From Nitrosomonas oligotropha (lineage in GTDB: Bacteria > Pseudomonadota > Gammaproteobacteria > Burkholderiales > Nitrosomonadaceae), in NCBI RefSeq assembly GCF_900106555.1, contig NZ_FNOE01000011.1:1-64000 (forward strand): a DNA stretch of 64,000 nt, read 5' to 3'. The position numbers and the translations under genes were made by a program. The notes below the pieces were generated by a model. That model did not search any database. It saw only the letters and a list, made by a program, of their open reading frames with translations, and had not been told where the DNA came from. This document shows, piece by piece, positions 51,784 to 61,467 of the stretch (its first letter is position 1; every line of letters begins with the position of its first letter).

Positions 51784-52521
51784 ATGCGTCAAATTGTACT
51801 GGATACCGAAACGACCGGCTTGGAGCATAAGCTCGGTCATCGTCTTGTTGAAATAGCGGCGGTGGAATTATGGAACAGGCAACTCACGGGTAACCACTTT
51901 CACTATTATCTTAATCCGGATCGAGCAAGTGATGAAGGAGCGTTGCAAGTGCATGGGTTAACAACGGAATTTCTTCAGGATAAACCGAGATTCCATGACA
52001 TTTCCAAGGAATTCCTGAATTTTATCAACGACGCCGAACTGATTATCCATAACGCACCGTTCGACGTAGGATTTCTCAATCATGAATTGAGTTTGATCAA
52101 TTTAAAAACACTGGATAAGTATTGTGCAGCGATAACGGATACTTTAAAACTCGCGAAGGAGTTTCATCCGGGTAAACGTAATAACCTCGATGCGCTATGC
52201 GAGCGCTACAGTATCGATAATTCAAAGCGCACGCTGCACGGGGCATTATTGGATGCGGAGCTATTGGCCGAAGTTTATCTGGCCATGACGCGCGGCCAGG
52301 AAAGTTTACTGATCGACTTGGAATATACCGAGACCGTTCAACACGCCGTTGGGAATCTGGATAGTTTGAATTTGAAAATTATCGAGGCAACAACTGAGGA
52401 ATTGGCGCAGCATGCGATGGTATTAGAAAAAATCGCGCACGAGAGCAACAATAAATGTCTATGGAGAAAGCTCGAGAGCGCAAATGCCAGTGATACGGAA
52501 TCAATCGGGACGAGGTATTAA
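51784..52521 (+). CDS. dnaQ: DNA polymerase III epsilon subunit (proofreading)
   Basis: A 245-residue DEDDh 3'-5' exonuclease. Exo I is LDTETTGLE (residues 5-13), Exo II IIHNAPFDVGFL near 90 and Exo III HGALLDAELLAEVY near 155, with the active-site His. The C-terminal part would bind the polymerase alpha subunit. It is downstream of rnhA on the same strand, matching the rnhA-dnaQ layout of many proteobacteria. GATCTGAT precedes the ATG, a weak site. Confidence 0.94.
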   Translation: MRQIVLDTETTGLEHKLGHRLVEIAAVELWNRQLTGNHFHYYLNPDRASDEGALQVHGLTTEFLQDKPRFHDISKEFLNFINDAELIIHNAPFDVGFLNHELSLINLKTLDKYCAAITDTLKLAKEFHPGKRNNLDALCERYSIDNSKRTLHGALLDAELLAEVYLAMTRGQESLLIDLEYTETVQHAVGNLDSLNLKIIEATTEELAQHAMVLEKIAHESNNKCLWRKLESANASDTESIGTRY

Positions 52522-52572
52522 ATTTGATAGCTAACCTGCGGGGTTTTGTCAAAACGTTCTATTAGAGAACAG

Positions 52573-52606
52573 TAGAGTTTTGCCGGTGATGCCGGACAAA
52601 ACTCTA
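52573..52606. terminator. Hairpin between dnaQ and cheZ
   Basis: TAGAGTTTTGCCGG pairs with the complementary CCGGACAAAACTCTA around a short loop, with one unpaired base. It lies between convergent genes; no U-run follows, so termination strength is uncertain. Confidence 0.5.
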
Positions 52607-52666
52607 GTGAAATAAGTAGAGCCAGAGAGGGTGAGAATTGCAGTGAATGACGAGGCGAACCTGCAA

Positions 52667-53428
52667 CTAGAATCCAAGACTGGCGAGTAGATCATCAACC
52701 TGATCTTGATTGCATACCACATCATTGCGTTTTTCGGGATTCGTGACCGGACCGTTCAGAAGTCCTTCATCAGCAACAATAATATTTTTCTTGGCTGGAA
52801 CGTTTGCAAGTAGTAGATCTATCAGATCTTTCTCCAAACTTTGCACCATGTTTGTAACTTTTTTGATCACTTGACCAGTAAGATCCTGAAAATCTTGTGC
52901 CATCATGATTTCCATCAGCTGCGTATTGGTGGCGCTGGCTTGTTCCGGGATTTTATCAAGATATTGCAGCGTATCAATTAGCAATAATTTAAATTTTTCC
53001 GTATCTGGGTTGGTTTGATGAGTTTCGAACGCTTGTTTCCATTGCTCAGATAAATGCATGGCATCAGCGGAAATCTTCTCTTGAATTGGCATGGCAATTT
53101 CAGTTGCATTCAGTGTGCGTTCCGCCGCTTGCTCGGTTTTGGTCGCTATATAGGATAATTTATCTTGCGCTTCGGGGACTTCGGATGCAATTTCCTGAAG
53201 ACGTTTGTCGTACCCCAGTTCACGCAAACTATCGTGTAAGTTTCGGGTTAATTGTCCAATCTGATCAATAACTTTTTTATTAGTAGTCACTGATTCGCTG
53301 GCTTCCGTATTTTGAGCCATTTCAACTGGCGGCGTATCAGCTAATTTGATGGATTTCTTGGGTTTGGTGCTGATTGTTTCTTGAGAAGTATCTTCTGTTT
53401 TAGCTTTCATAAGACTTTTTGTATTCAT
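52667..53428 (-). CDS. cheZ: CheY-P phosphatase CheZ
   Basis: A 253-residue helical protein that speeds CheY dephosphorylation. The active-site helix MAQDFQDLTGQVIKKV is near residue 180 (Asp and Gln), and the C-terminal CheY-binding peptide VDDLLASLGF is present. It is longer than E. coli CheZ (214), with a Lys/Ser-rich N-terminal extension of about 45 residues. It follows cheY by 33 bases on the same strand; the rest of the chemotaxis genes lie elsewhere. Confidence 0.9.
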   Translation of the reverse strand: MNTKSLMKAKTEDTSQETISTKPKKSIKLADTPPVEMAQNTEASESVTTNKKVIDQIGQLTRNLHDSLRELGYDKRLQEIASEVPEAQDKLSYIATKTEQAAERTLNATEIAMPIQEKISADAMHLSEQWKQAFETHQTNPDTEKFKLLLIDTLQYLDKIPEQASATNTQLMEIMMAQDFQDLTGQVIKKVTNMVQSLEKDLIDLLLANVPAKKNIIVADEGLLNGPVTNPEKRNDVVCNQDQVDDLLASLGF

Positions 53429-53461
53429 TTTGAACTCATCGGTTTGTTATGAAAAGAAATG

Positions 53462-53869
53462 CTATGCTTTTACAGCTATTTTGGCTTCCATGTTCTGGAA
53501 TATCTTATTCAATTTTTCTTCCAGTACAGCAGCAGTGAAAGGTTTCACAATATAACCACTTGCTCCCGCTTGGGCTGCAGCAACGATATTTTCTTTTTTC
53601 GCTTCAGCGGTGACCATGAGTACAGGGATATTTTTTAATGCTTCATTGGCACGTACATTCTGAAGCATGGTTAACCCATCCATATTGGGCATGTTCCAAT
53701 CGGATACAATAAAATCAAAATTGCCATCTTGTAGCTTGCGTAAAGCTACTGCTCCATCTTCAGCCTCATCGACATTGACAAATCCTAGTTCTTTTAAAAG
53801 ATTGCGAACGATTCTACGCATGGTAGAAAAATCATCCACTACTAAGAATTTTAAATTTTTGTCAGGCAT
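53462..53869 (-). CDS. cheY: Chemotaxis response regulator CheY
   Basis: A 135-residue single-domain receiver: acidic pair in [16 protein letters not shown], phospho-acceptor Asp in [13 protein letters not shown] (about 57), the Thr in [11 protein letters not shown] and the Lys in YIVKPF. These match E. coli CheY closely. The ATG at 53869 has GGAGAAGAGA upstream; the frame is open 40 codons further upstream but without family sequence. It binds the flagellar switch when phosphorylated and is switched off by CheZ encoded downstream. Confidence 0.93.
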   Translation of the reverse strand: MPDKNLKFLVVDDFSTMRRIVRNLLKELGFVNVDEAEDGAVALRKLQDGNFDFIVSDWNMPNMDGLTMLQNVRANEALKNIPVLMVTAEAKKENIVAAAQAGASGYIVKPFTAAVLEEKLNKIFQNMEAKIAVKA

Positions 53870-54156
53870 TCTCTTCTCCGTAAATAACAATATTTTATGT
53901 ACTACCAGAATTGCTTTGATTTTTAACCAGCTCATCAGCTCTTGCTGCATGATTTTCTCTTCGCCGTTGTTTTTACGACCGTCAAGCATGAAAGTTTAGA
54001 ATAAATCTGAAAATTCCTATGAGCGGTGCAAAATGTAACGCTAAGCTCGCATTGAAACTGCTGAGCCGTACAAGGTTGATAGTATTACGGGAGATTGATG
54101 GAAGATATTGAGTGAGAGGAAGTAAGCTTCGCTGGGATAATCGGATTACACGGAAT

Positions 54157-55146
54157 CTAGCGGCAGTAGTCGTTTTCTTTGAACCATTTGACCGCATCCC
54201 TAAGCGCTTCAACAGCGGGGCGGTGTTGATAGCCCAATTCCCGGTTAGCTTTTGTGCTGGAGAAAAACATTAATTTCTTGGCCATGTGAATGCTGTCGAG
54301 TGTTGCACGCGGTTCCGTGCGTGTGAAGAGCGCCATTTTTTCCATACACCAAGCCATCGGGAGCATGACATTGATGGGTATGTTGACGCGCTTTCTGTGT
54401 GTTCCGTTGATTTCGTCGATGAGTTGCAGAATTTGCAGCAGCAACATGTTATCACCGCCCAGAATATAGCGTTCTCCAGCCTTTCCGCGCTGAAATGCTA
54501 GTAAATGGCCTTGCGCGATGTCGTCGACATGCGCAATATTCAGACCGGTATTGACGTACGCCGGCATGCGTCCCATCAAGGTATCCAGCACGATCCGTCC
54601 GGTCGGTGTGGGGCGCACGTCTCCAGGGCCGATCGGCGTGGAAGGATTAACGATGATTAATGGTAAGTGGTATTCATCAACGAGTTGTTGTACCAATTTT
54701 TCAGCTTGGTATTTGGAACGCTTATAGTGACCTTTAATGCCCGCAAAATTGGCGGGCGTTTCCTCAGTGGCGGGTGAGCCATCGGCGTTTAATCCGAGTG
54801 TTGCCACACTGCTGGTATAAACAATCCGTTGAATGCCTTCGTCATGGGCGGCTAAAATCAGCGCACGCGTACCAGTCACGTTAATTTCATGCATGGTTGC
54901 GGGATCCGGAACCCACAGCCGATAGTCGGCGGCAACATGAAACAGATTGTCGCAACCCCGGACGGCGCGTTTGAGCGATGCATGATCGCGCAAATCACCT
55001 TCGGCAATTTCAACAGCGAAATTTTTCAGATTTCTCCGGTCACTATCGGGTCTTGCCAAAACACGCACCTCATGCCCGGCCGCAAGCAGGCACCGCATCA
55101 CCGCGGAACCAAGAAATCCTGTTGCACCTGTTACTAATGATTTCAT
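54157..55146 (-). CDS. hpnA: Hopanoid-associated NAD-dependent epimerase
   Basis: A 329-residue extended SDR: TGATGFLG near the start and the catalytic Tyr-Lys pair in YKRSKYQAE near 140. It matches the HpnA sugar-epimerase/dehydratase of hopanoid gene clusters, involved in making the hopanoid side chain or its sugar. It lies downstream of a squalene synthase gene on the same strand (77 bases), so the two form a hopanoid pair. The precise reaction is not established. Confidence 0.85.
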   Translation of the reverse strand: MKSLVTGATGFLGSAVMRCLLAAGHEVRVLARPDSDRRNLKNFAVEIAEGDLRDHASLKRAVRGCDNLFHVAADYRLWVPDPATMHEINVTGTRALILAAHDEGIQRIVYTSSVATLGLNADGSPATEETPANFAGIKGHYKRSKYQAEKLVQQLVDEYHLPLIIVNPSTPIGPGDVRPTPTGRIVLDTLMGRMPAYVNTGLNIAHVDDIAQGHLLAFQRGKAGERYILGGDNMLLLQILQLIDEINGTHRKRVNIPINVMLPMAWCMEKMALFTRTEPRATLDSIHMAKKLMFFSSTKANRELGYQHRPAVEALRDAVKWFKENDYCR

Positions 55147-55223
55147 GATTCTTTGAATGCGAACCTGTATTCGGGCCCGGCTGGGATTGAAGAGTATCCA
55201 GAACCTGGAATGGCAGCCATCAT

Positions 55224-56282
55224 TTACCGGATTTCCGGCAGTGCTTCATTGTGCAGACCGGCCAGCGGCAGGTTCCGGGATGTCAGCCTGAACAATAATT
55301 CCAGGATCCAGTCATGACTGGCAAATAAACTGGTCGTTACGATGGTGGCTTTGACACTGCGGCGGCTGATTTTAACTTGGGCTCCTTCCGAAAAATCCCG
55401 GTGCTGATTGATTTTATTTAATGTCAGGATGGCCATACCGATGGCCCATAAGCAGAATTTGCGGATTCCCTTTTCTTTGGGAGGGATCATGCTGGTATAG
55501 GTCAGTGCATTTTGTAAATGACCTTTGGCAACTGCCAATAGCTCCGCTAATCCGGCTTGAAATTTCTCATCAGATATTCCAGGCCGCAAGTCGCGCAGAT
55601 CGAATCCGTTTTTAAGAAAAATATCTTGTGGCAGCCAGCAAGCGCCTCGCTTCCGATCGTCCCAAATATCCTTGAGAATGTTCGTCATTTGCAATCCCTG
55701 GCCGAACGATACCGAAAGCTTCATCAAAGCGGGTTTATGGCGATTGATTTCTTCCGAATAATCACAGAATAGTTCGGTTAACATTTCACCGACAACGCCG
55801 GCCACGTAATAGCAATATTCATTCATTGCTGGCAGATCTTTCAACCCATCTAGCGATTCCGTTTCCTGATAATCCGCCATCCCCTTGGCCATGATTCGCA
55901 CGCAACGCTCCAACGCTCTGCGTTGCACGGGATTAAAGCTATGTGTGACGCGAATAACCGCAGGGGTATTTTTGATTAAATCATGCTCCGCCGGAATGGT
56001 ATGAGCGGAAAGAAGCGGATAGAGCTGGTGCGCGAATTCTTCCGCTGAAGCATTGCCGCACACGACTTCGGCAAACATGTCGGATAGCTGACGGGTCTGC
56101 TCGTTGGTCAATGCGCTATCGTCCTCAATCGTATCGGTAATACGGCAAAGCAGGTACGCATTGCCGATCACGCGGCGCAATGTTTCGGGTAATTGCGGGA
56201 TAGTCAGCGCAAAAGTGCGTGAAACACCTTGCAGGATATGGTCTTGATACTGCGCATCGTCGATACTGGGTTGGCTTGTCAT
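55224..56282 (-). CDS. Squalene synthase (farnesyl-diphosphate farnesyltransferase)
   Basis: A 352-residue trans-isoprenyl head-to-head synthase. The two aspartate-rich motifs are DTIEDD (residue about 50) and DIWDDRKRG (about 215). VSRTFALTIPQLP, the NEYCYYVAGVVGEM helix and QMTNILKDIWDD are typical of complete eukaryote-like squalene synthases rather than the three-gene HpnCDE route. It makes squalene from farnesyl diphosphate for hopanoid synthesis with NADPH. It lies just upstream of hpnA and downstream of lysA on the same strand. Confidence 0.82.
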   Translation of the reverse strand: MTSQPSIDDAQYQDHILQGVSRTFALTIPQLPETLRRVIGNAYLLCRITDTIEDDSALTNEQTRQLSDMFAEVVCGNASAEEFAHQLYPLLSAHTIPAEHDLIKNTPAVIRVTHSFNPVQRRALERCVRIMAKGMADYQETESLDGLKDLPAMNEYCYYVAGVVGEMLTELFCDYSEEINRHKPALMKLSVSFGQGLQMTNILKDIWDDRKRGACWLPQDIFLKNGFDLRDLRPGISDEKFQAGLAELLAVAKGHLQNALTYTSMIPPKEKGIRKFCLWAIGMAILTLNKINQHRDFSEGAQVKISRRSVKATIVTTSLFASHDWILELLFRLTSRNLPLAGLHNEALPEIR

Positions 56283-56349
56283 TACGGATTTGTCATAAAG
56301 CGATACGGCATGTTACTACAATTAAGCGTATCTCCAAATGTCCTGTCAT

Positions 56350-57606
56350 TTATTGCGGCAGTACGCGCTCATCGGCCATTAATTGATCGATCGTCTCACG
56401 TTGCCGGATGATATGGATTTGATCGTGATCGACCATGATTTCGGCGGCACGCGGCCGGGTGTTGTAATTTGAGCTCATGCTCATGCCATAGGCACCAGCA
56501 GACATGACAGCCAGAAAATCACCATCATTCAGGCTGAGTTTGCGGTCATGACCGAGAAAATCGCCGGTTTCGCAAACAGGGCCGACTACTTGATAGTTTC
56601 TGGCTTCACTTGCATTTTGCTGCACAGGCAGGATCGCATGATAAGCATCATACAAAGCCGGTCGCATGAGATCGTTCATGGCTGCATCGACGATGGCGAA
56701 ATCACGCGCCGAAGTGTGTTTAAGGTACTCCACCCGCGTCAGTAAAATACCGGAATTACCCACCAGTGAACGGCCCGGTTCGATTAACAAGCGTTGTTTG
56801 ACTGTCCGGGTACCGGCGCATAGCGCGGAAACATAGTCTTTGATGCTTGGCGGTGTTTCATCGGTGTAGCGGATGCCCAAGCCGCCGCCCAAGTCCAGGT
56901 GCTCAATGGATAGACCTTGCGATTGTAAGGTTTCGAGTAAATTAAGCATCTTATGGCTGGCTTGCAGGAACGGTTCAAGCTCGGTGAGCTGGGAGCCGAT
57001 GTGGCAATCCAATCCGGTAAACCGGATATGCGGATACTGCTGTGTCGATTGATAAATCCGCTCGGCCACGCTGGCGGGAACGCCAAACTTATTTTCCTTA
57101 AGACCGGTTGAGATATAAGGATGCGTCTTGGCATCCACATCCGGGTTGACACGCAGGCTGACAGGCGCAATCTTGCCCATGTCTTTGGCGATCTGGTTCA
57201 GCACGATTAACTCGGCTTCGGATTCTACATTGAAACAGAGAATGTTGGCATTCAACGCCATACGCATCTCATCAACGTGTTTTCCGACACCGGAAAACAC
57301 CGTTTTGCCGGGATCGCCGCCTGCTTTAATGACACGCTGCAATTCTCCGCCCGATACGATATCGAAGCCGCTGCCAAGCCGTGCGAAGAGGTTGAGGATG
57401 GCGATATTCGAGTTGGCTTTTACTGCGTAACAAATCAGATGTTCCCGGTTCGCAAATGCCGCATCGAATGCCTGATAAGCTTTGGTTAAGGCGGCGCGCG
57501 AGTAGACATAACAGGGCGTACCGAATTCACGGGCAATCTGCTTGAGCGATACCGATTCTACAAAGAGCTCGTTATTGCGGTAATCAAATTCAGGGAAACC
57601 GCTCAT
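56350..57606 (-). CDS. lysA: Diaminopimelate decarboxylase
   Basis: A 418-residue PLP enzyme making L-lysine from meso-diaminopimelate. The PLP lysine is in CYAVKANSN near residue 61, the phosphate loop GGGLGIRY near 235, and the second-subunit motif GPVCETGDF near 345. Length and the GAYGMSMSSNYN terminal region are typical. The ATG overlaps the stop of the small lptM gene (ATGA), so it is translationally coupled. A second PLP decarboxylase in the window (35479) is exosortase-associated and distinct. Confidence 0.95.
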   Translation of the reverse strand: MSGFPEFDYRNNELFVESVSLKQIAREFGTPCYVYSRAALTKAYQAFDAAFANREHLICYAVKANSNIAILNLFARLGSGFDIVSGGELQRVIKAGGDPGKTVFSGVGKHVDEMRMALNANILCFNVESEAELIVLNQIAKDMGKIAPVSLRVNPDVDAKTHPYISTGLKENKFGVPASVAERIYQSTQQYPHIRFTGLDCHIGSQLTELEPFLQASHKMLNLLETLQSQGLSIEHLDLGGGLGIRYTDETPPSIKDYVSALCAGTRTVKQRLLIEPGRSLVGNSGILLTRVEYLKHTSARDFAIVDAAMNDLMRPALYDAYHAILPVQQNASEARNYQVVGPVCETGDFLGHDRKLSLNDGDFLAVMSAGAYGMSMSSNYNTRPRAAEIMVDHDQIHIIRQRETIDQLMADERVLPQ

Positions 57607-57731
57607 TTTTTCTCTGCTGGATTGGATGGCGCGGTACTGGCTTCCTCAACCTTGGGAAGATAGAGTGGCCCCTTCAGGCCACAAGCGCTGAGCAAGTAAG
57701 CGGAGAGCAGTAGGATTAGAATTAAACGCAT
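57603..57731 (-). CDS. lptM: LptM (YifL-type) small lipoprotein
   Basis: Reading the minus strand from the ATG at 57731 gives 42 residues: MRLILILLLSAYLLSACGLK, then GPLYLPKVEE. The lipobox LSAC followed by GLKGPLY is the signature of LptM/YifL, which assists maturation of the LptD-LptE LPS translocon. The stop overlaps lysA (ATGA); the lptM-lysA order is conserved in many proteobacteria. GAGG upstream supports the start. Confidence 0.85.
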   Translation of the reverse strand: MRLILILLLSAYLLSACGLKGPLYLPKVEEASTAPSNPAEKK

Positions 57732-57824
57732 GCAAAACCTCTGGAACAATAATGACGGGATACTAACATAAGAGAATGATAAATTAACCCAACTTGAGAG
57801 TAATTTTGACTGCCCAAGCTGGGA

Positions 57825-58448
57825 TTAATCGTGCGGTAATGTGGCAGCCAGCCAATTAACCAATTCATTCAGCAGTTGATTACTTGCCGCGCCCAAAGCA
57901 GACACGGCCCCCGCTGCATCGGCCGAAGGCGTTTTTGCCGTGATGTTGAAATCTTTCTGCGCCAACAGCTTGCGTGAATTACGTTCGATCAAACTGGCGC
58001 GCAAGCCGACCACAATGCGGCTATCCGTGGCTGTATCAAACACTTGTGAGAATTCTTCCAGCTCGGTATGCAGTACATGATCGGCGGTTGCGATACTGTT
58101 GTCTTTAATCACTTGCTCCTGCGTACTGGCGGCGATACGGTTGCGCAGCTGCTGCGTAAACAGAGCGGCGGGCGTGGCAATCCAGCGGTTATTGGCGTAG
58201 GTGTACGATTGTGTCGGATTGTGATAAAGCAGGCGGTAATGAATCGCCTTGCTATCCAGCCATACCGGCGCTGTCGTGTCCGCAACTAGCAAGCTATGCT
58301 TCCGCAGCTGGGCGGGCTGAGCCGATGGTTGGGATGACGGTGGCGTCTGTATACCAAAATCGTACACAGCTGTGGGATGCGATTTATGCAGAGCAGTACA
58401 ACCCGGAAGCAGGCAGATGATCGTGAGCAACAAGAATATTCTGGTCAT
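57825..58448 (-). CDS. ABC transport auxiliary lipoprotein (PqiC/MlaM-like)
   Basis: A 207-residue lipoprotein: signal ending LPGC near residue 16, then an ABC_trans_aux-type domain (VYDFGI, LLVADTTAPVWLDS, IHYRLLYHNPTQSYTYANNR, WLAATLPHD). It is the last gene of a four-gene operon encoding an MCE lipid transporter; its ATG overlaps the mlaD stop (ATGA). Expected to be anchored in the outer membrane and to couple to the periplasmic MCE ring. Confidence 0.8.
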   Translation of the reverse strand: MTRIFLLLTIICLLPGCTALHKSHPTAVYDFGIQTPPSSQPSAQPAQLRKHSLLVADTTAPVWLDSKAIHYRLLYHNPTQSYTYANNRWIATPAALFTQQLRNRIAASTQEQVIKDNSIATADHVLHTELEEFSQVFDTATDSRIVVGLRASLIERNSRKLLAQKDFNITAKTPSADAAGAVSALGAASNQLLNELVNWLAATLPHD

Positions 58449-59341
58449 TGGTACTCCTTGGGGGACACAAAACCGGCTTCTCCAGGACCCGGTAAGGGGG
58501 AAGGGCGGCCAAATAATAAACTTTGCGGGTTTTCTTCCAATTGATGCAAAACCTTATCAAAATGATGCGAACTGCGGGCAATGCTGTGACTGGCATTGCG
58601 CAATTCAGGAATCGTCATGGCCAGTTCTTGCGTGCTTTGCGACAAGTTGTCAAAAATGCCATCTTTCTGATTGATTTTGGCAACGGTTATATTGATTTCA
58701 CCCAGGATCTGATCCAGGCGTTTAACCAGCGTCGCTGATTCGGTTGTGAGTTCAGTGAACGACGTGAGCACAGGCTGCAAGTGACCGGCAATACCGTCAA
58801 AATTGCGCGTGGCTTTTTGAATATTGTGCAGAATATGGAAAACTTGATCTTGATTCTCGTCGTTCAGCAAATGGTTCATTTTTAGCACTAACTGATTGAC
58901 ATTGGTGAGTAAGTCCTGCCCGGATCCAGCGACTTCATCGAGCAATGAGCGGCGCATCGGGATGCGCGTGTCATGGGCCAGTTGATCAGTACCGATGCCA
59001 TCGTCGTTCAGTTGAATGTAGGCCAGCCCGGTAACACCTTGGTAGCCCAATTGCGCGTAAGTGCTGTTTCTGAGTATGACATTCTCGTTCACTGAAATAC
59101 GCACAAGAATTTGTTGCGGATTCTCCGGGTCAAATTCGATATTTTCAACTTTACCGATGTTAACGCCGCGATAATGCACCGCCGATTGCGGATTAAGCCC
59201 GCTCACCGATTCTTTGGTGACGACGAGATAATCGATGCGCTGAATGTTGCTGCCGCTAAACCACACCGTCACTAAAGCGATGGCGATGCTCAGAAAAATG
59301 ACAAAGATACCTGCTACGAGGGCATGGGCACGGTTTTCCAT
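58445..59341 (-). CDS. MCE-domain lipid-transport protein (MlaD-like)
   Basis: A 298-residue protein with one N-terminal transmembrane helix (HALVAGIFVIFLSIAIALVTV), then a single MCE domain (VSGLNPQSAVHYRGVNIGKV, YQGVTGLAYIQL). A long helical C-terminus with RSLLDEVAGSGQDLLTNVNQ probably forms a periplasmic bundle or tunnel. Longer than E. coli MlaD. The start overlaps the ATPase gene by 28 bases. It carries phospholipid or another lipid across the periplasm. Confidence 0.87.
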   Translation of the reverse strand: MENRAHALVAGIFVIFLSIAIALVTVWFSGSNIQRIDYLVVTKESVSGLNPQSAVHYRGVNIGKVENIEFDPENPQQILVRISVNENVILRNSTYAQLGYQGVTGLAYIQLNDDGIGTDQLAHDTRIPMRRSLLDEVAGSGQDLLTNVNQLVLKMNHLLNDENQDQVFHILHNIQKATRNFDGIAGHLQPVLTSFTELTTESATLVKRLDQILGEINITVAKINQKDGIFDNLSQSTQELAMTIPELRNASHSIARSSHHFDKVLHQLEENPQSLLFGRPSPLPGPGEAGFVSPKEYQ

Positions 59342-60126
59342 GTTTGCTCCGAGTTGTTTTGTTGCTCAATTTTATGCCGTATACTTTTGAAGTAACTGTT
59401 GATAAAAGGATGTGGAAAGCGGTATACCTCGTCCAAGGGACCGATGACAACCACTTGCTGATCGGCCAGAACGGCAATCCGGTCGGATAGCGCGACCAAC
59501 GTATCCAAGTCATGCGTTACCATGACAATCGTTAGATCCATTTCGCTGCGCAATGCCAGCACCAATTCTACGAAACTTTCACTCAGTTCGGGGTCCAGCC
59601 CGGCGGTGGGTTCGTCCAGAAACAGTATTTCCGGATCCAACGCCAGCGCTCTTGCCAGCGCCACACGTTTGATCATGCCGCCGGATAAGGCAGCGGGCAT
59701 TTTGTTCGCGTGCTCTGGCCCGATAGCCACCATATTCAGTTTAACCATCACCAGATCCCGGATCATATCTTCGCTCAAGGTGTGCAATTCACGCAAAGGC
59801 AGCGCAATATTATCGAATACAGTCAATGCACTGAATAATGCGCCTTGTTGAAAAAGCACGCCCGAACGGCTGTGGATATTTTTTCTGCGCGGATTGGTGG
59901 CAGCGTTTGAACGAGTCCCGCCAAAAACTTTGACGCTGCCTTGCGACGGTTCTTCCAATCCCAGCATCTGGCGTAGCAACGTGGTTTTTCCGCTACCCGA
60001 TCCGCCGATCAGTGTCAGTACTTCACCGCGGTAAACGCATAAATTGATATCGCGATGCACGATATGATTCCCGAAACGGGTATAGAGCGATTCAATCTCG
60101 ATGATGCATTCCGGATTTGTCATCAT
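59314..60126 (-). CDS. ABC transporter ATPase (MlaF-like)
   Basis: A 270-residue ATPase energising lipid transport: Walker A GGSGSGKTTLLR near residue 38, signature LSGGMIKRVALARAL near 145 and Walker B ILFLDEPTAGLDP near 170, followed by the switch His (VMVTHDLD). It begins with two ATG codons right after the permease TAG stop. It overlaps the mlaD start by 28 bases, so translation is coupled. Confidence 0.92.
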   Translation of the reverse strand: MMTNPECIIEIESLYTRFGNHIVHRDINLCVYRGEVLTLIGGSGSGKTTLLRQMLGLEEPSQGSVKVFGGTRSNAATNPRRKNIHSRSGVLFQQGALFSALTVFDNIALPLRELHTLSEDMIRDLVMVKLNMVAIGPEHANKMPAALSGGMIKRVALARALALDPEILFLDEPTAGLDPELSESFVELVLALRSEMDLTIVMVTHDLDTLVALSDRIAVLADQQVVVIGPLDEVYRFPHPFINSYFKSIRHKIEQQNNSEQTWKTVPMPS

Positions 60127-61293
60127 CTAGGTAAGCCCCACGTCTGAGAACAACACGGCAAAAATGGCATCGATAATGATCACCATGGTAATTGCGGTTA
60201 CCACCGAAGAAGTGGTGCCTTCACCCAGGCTTTCGGTGTTGGGTTTGATCCTTAAACCAAAATGACAGGCGATGAGTGCGATGACCATGCCGCACACAAC
60301 TCCTTTGCCGAGTCCGAGCCATAAGTTGGCAATAGGCACTGCATCCGGTAGCGCTGACACAAAGTATTGCGAGTTCAAACCTAATTGCCATTCCGCAGCG
60401 ACGATTCCGCCCAGTAAAGCGATCGCACTGGTCCACACCACCAGCAAGGGCATTGCGATACCGAGTCCTAGCACTTTGGGTAATATCAGACGCTGGCTAT
60501 GCGAGATACCCATCACCGTCAGGGCATCCAATTCCTGGGTTACGCGCATGACACCGAGTTGCGCTGTCATGGATGATCCGGAACGGCCGGCAACCAGGAT
60601 CGCGGCCAGCATGGGCCCCAGTTCACGGATGATGCTGATTCCCAATATGTTGATAATAAAGATATCAGCGCCAAATAACTGCAATTGTTTGGAAGAAAGA
60701 TAGCTTAAGACAATACCGATCAGGAATCCGACCAACGCGGTAATGCCGAGTGCTTGCGCCCCGGTGCGGTATAAGTTGGCGGAGATTTCGCGCCAGGGGA
60801 TATAAACCGGGTTGCGGAATAAATAAATCACATCAAGCAGCAATTGACCAATCAAACTGACCAGACCGATGGCATGTTGCCATAACAGCAAAGCCAGTCC
60901 GCCCACAGCGGTTAAAGGCCAGAGCAAATCCCGGTATGGGGTTTCCGTCTTGATCGCCGGCAACTGTTCAAGGCGTGCAAACATTTTTTCGTGTTCCGGG
61001 CGCAGCTGAAGATGTTCCGGCCGTTGTGCTTTCCATGCACGCCACAGCAGGGTCGTTCCCGCGATATCCATTTGCTGAATGCCGGTCAGATCCCAGTGTA
61101 GATCGCGATTCTTGGCTTGTTTGCTCAGCTCATCCATTAATGACTTGAGGATCGGCTCTAACGCCGTCAATGTATAGTTACCGGTTAAAACGATATGCGC
61201 GAGACCAGCTCTCGTGGAAAGCTGGAACCATTGTTGCATCGTATTGGCAGGCGGATCGCTGGTGTGCATTAATTCTGGCTTGGGTTCATTCAT
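60127..61293 (-). CDS. MlaE-family permease with N-terminal STAS domain
   Basis: A 388-residue inner-membrane permease. An N-terminal STAS-like domain (WDLTGIQQMDIAGTTLLWRAW, residues about 55-105) is fused to the MlaE permease region, which has about six hydrophobic segments and the conserved GPMLAAILVAGRSGSSMTAQ loop. In E. coli the STAS partner MlaB is separate; the fusion here combines them. The start is uncertain: ATG 61293 or 61314, both with weak ribosome sites. First gene of the operon with the ATPase, MCE and lipoprotein genes. Confidence 0.85.
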   Translation of the reverse strand: MNEPKPELMHTSDPPANTMQQWFQLSTRAGLAHIVLTGNYTLTALEPILKSLMDELSKQAKNRDLHWDLTGIQQMDIAGTTLLWRAWKAQRPEHLQLRPEHEKMFARLEQLPAIKTETPYRDLLWPLTAVGGLALLLWQHAIGLVSLIGQLLLDVIYLFRNPVYIPWREISANLYRTGAQALGITALVGFLIGIVLSYLSSKQLQLFGADIFIINILGISIIRELGPMLAAILVAGRSGSSMTAQLGVMRVTQELDALTVMGISHSQRLILPKVLGLGIAMPLLVVWTSAIALLGGIVAAEWQLGLNSQYFVSALPDAVPIANLWLGLGKGVVCGMVIALIACHFGLRIKPNTESLGEGTTSSVVTAITMVIIIDAIFAVLFSDVGLT

Positions 61294-61467
61294 AGGAATG
61301 CCAAGTATAGTCATAAACAATCGGGATAATTTTTACTATTTAAAATCCGGATATCCTTTTTAAGGATACTCTGATCTGACCGGCTAACAGAAGTTATTGT
61401 AACGTGTTAAAGCAAAATAGTTGGATCGGATTGCGGGCGCCATGGGAAAAACAGAAACGCAACGGCG

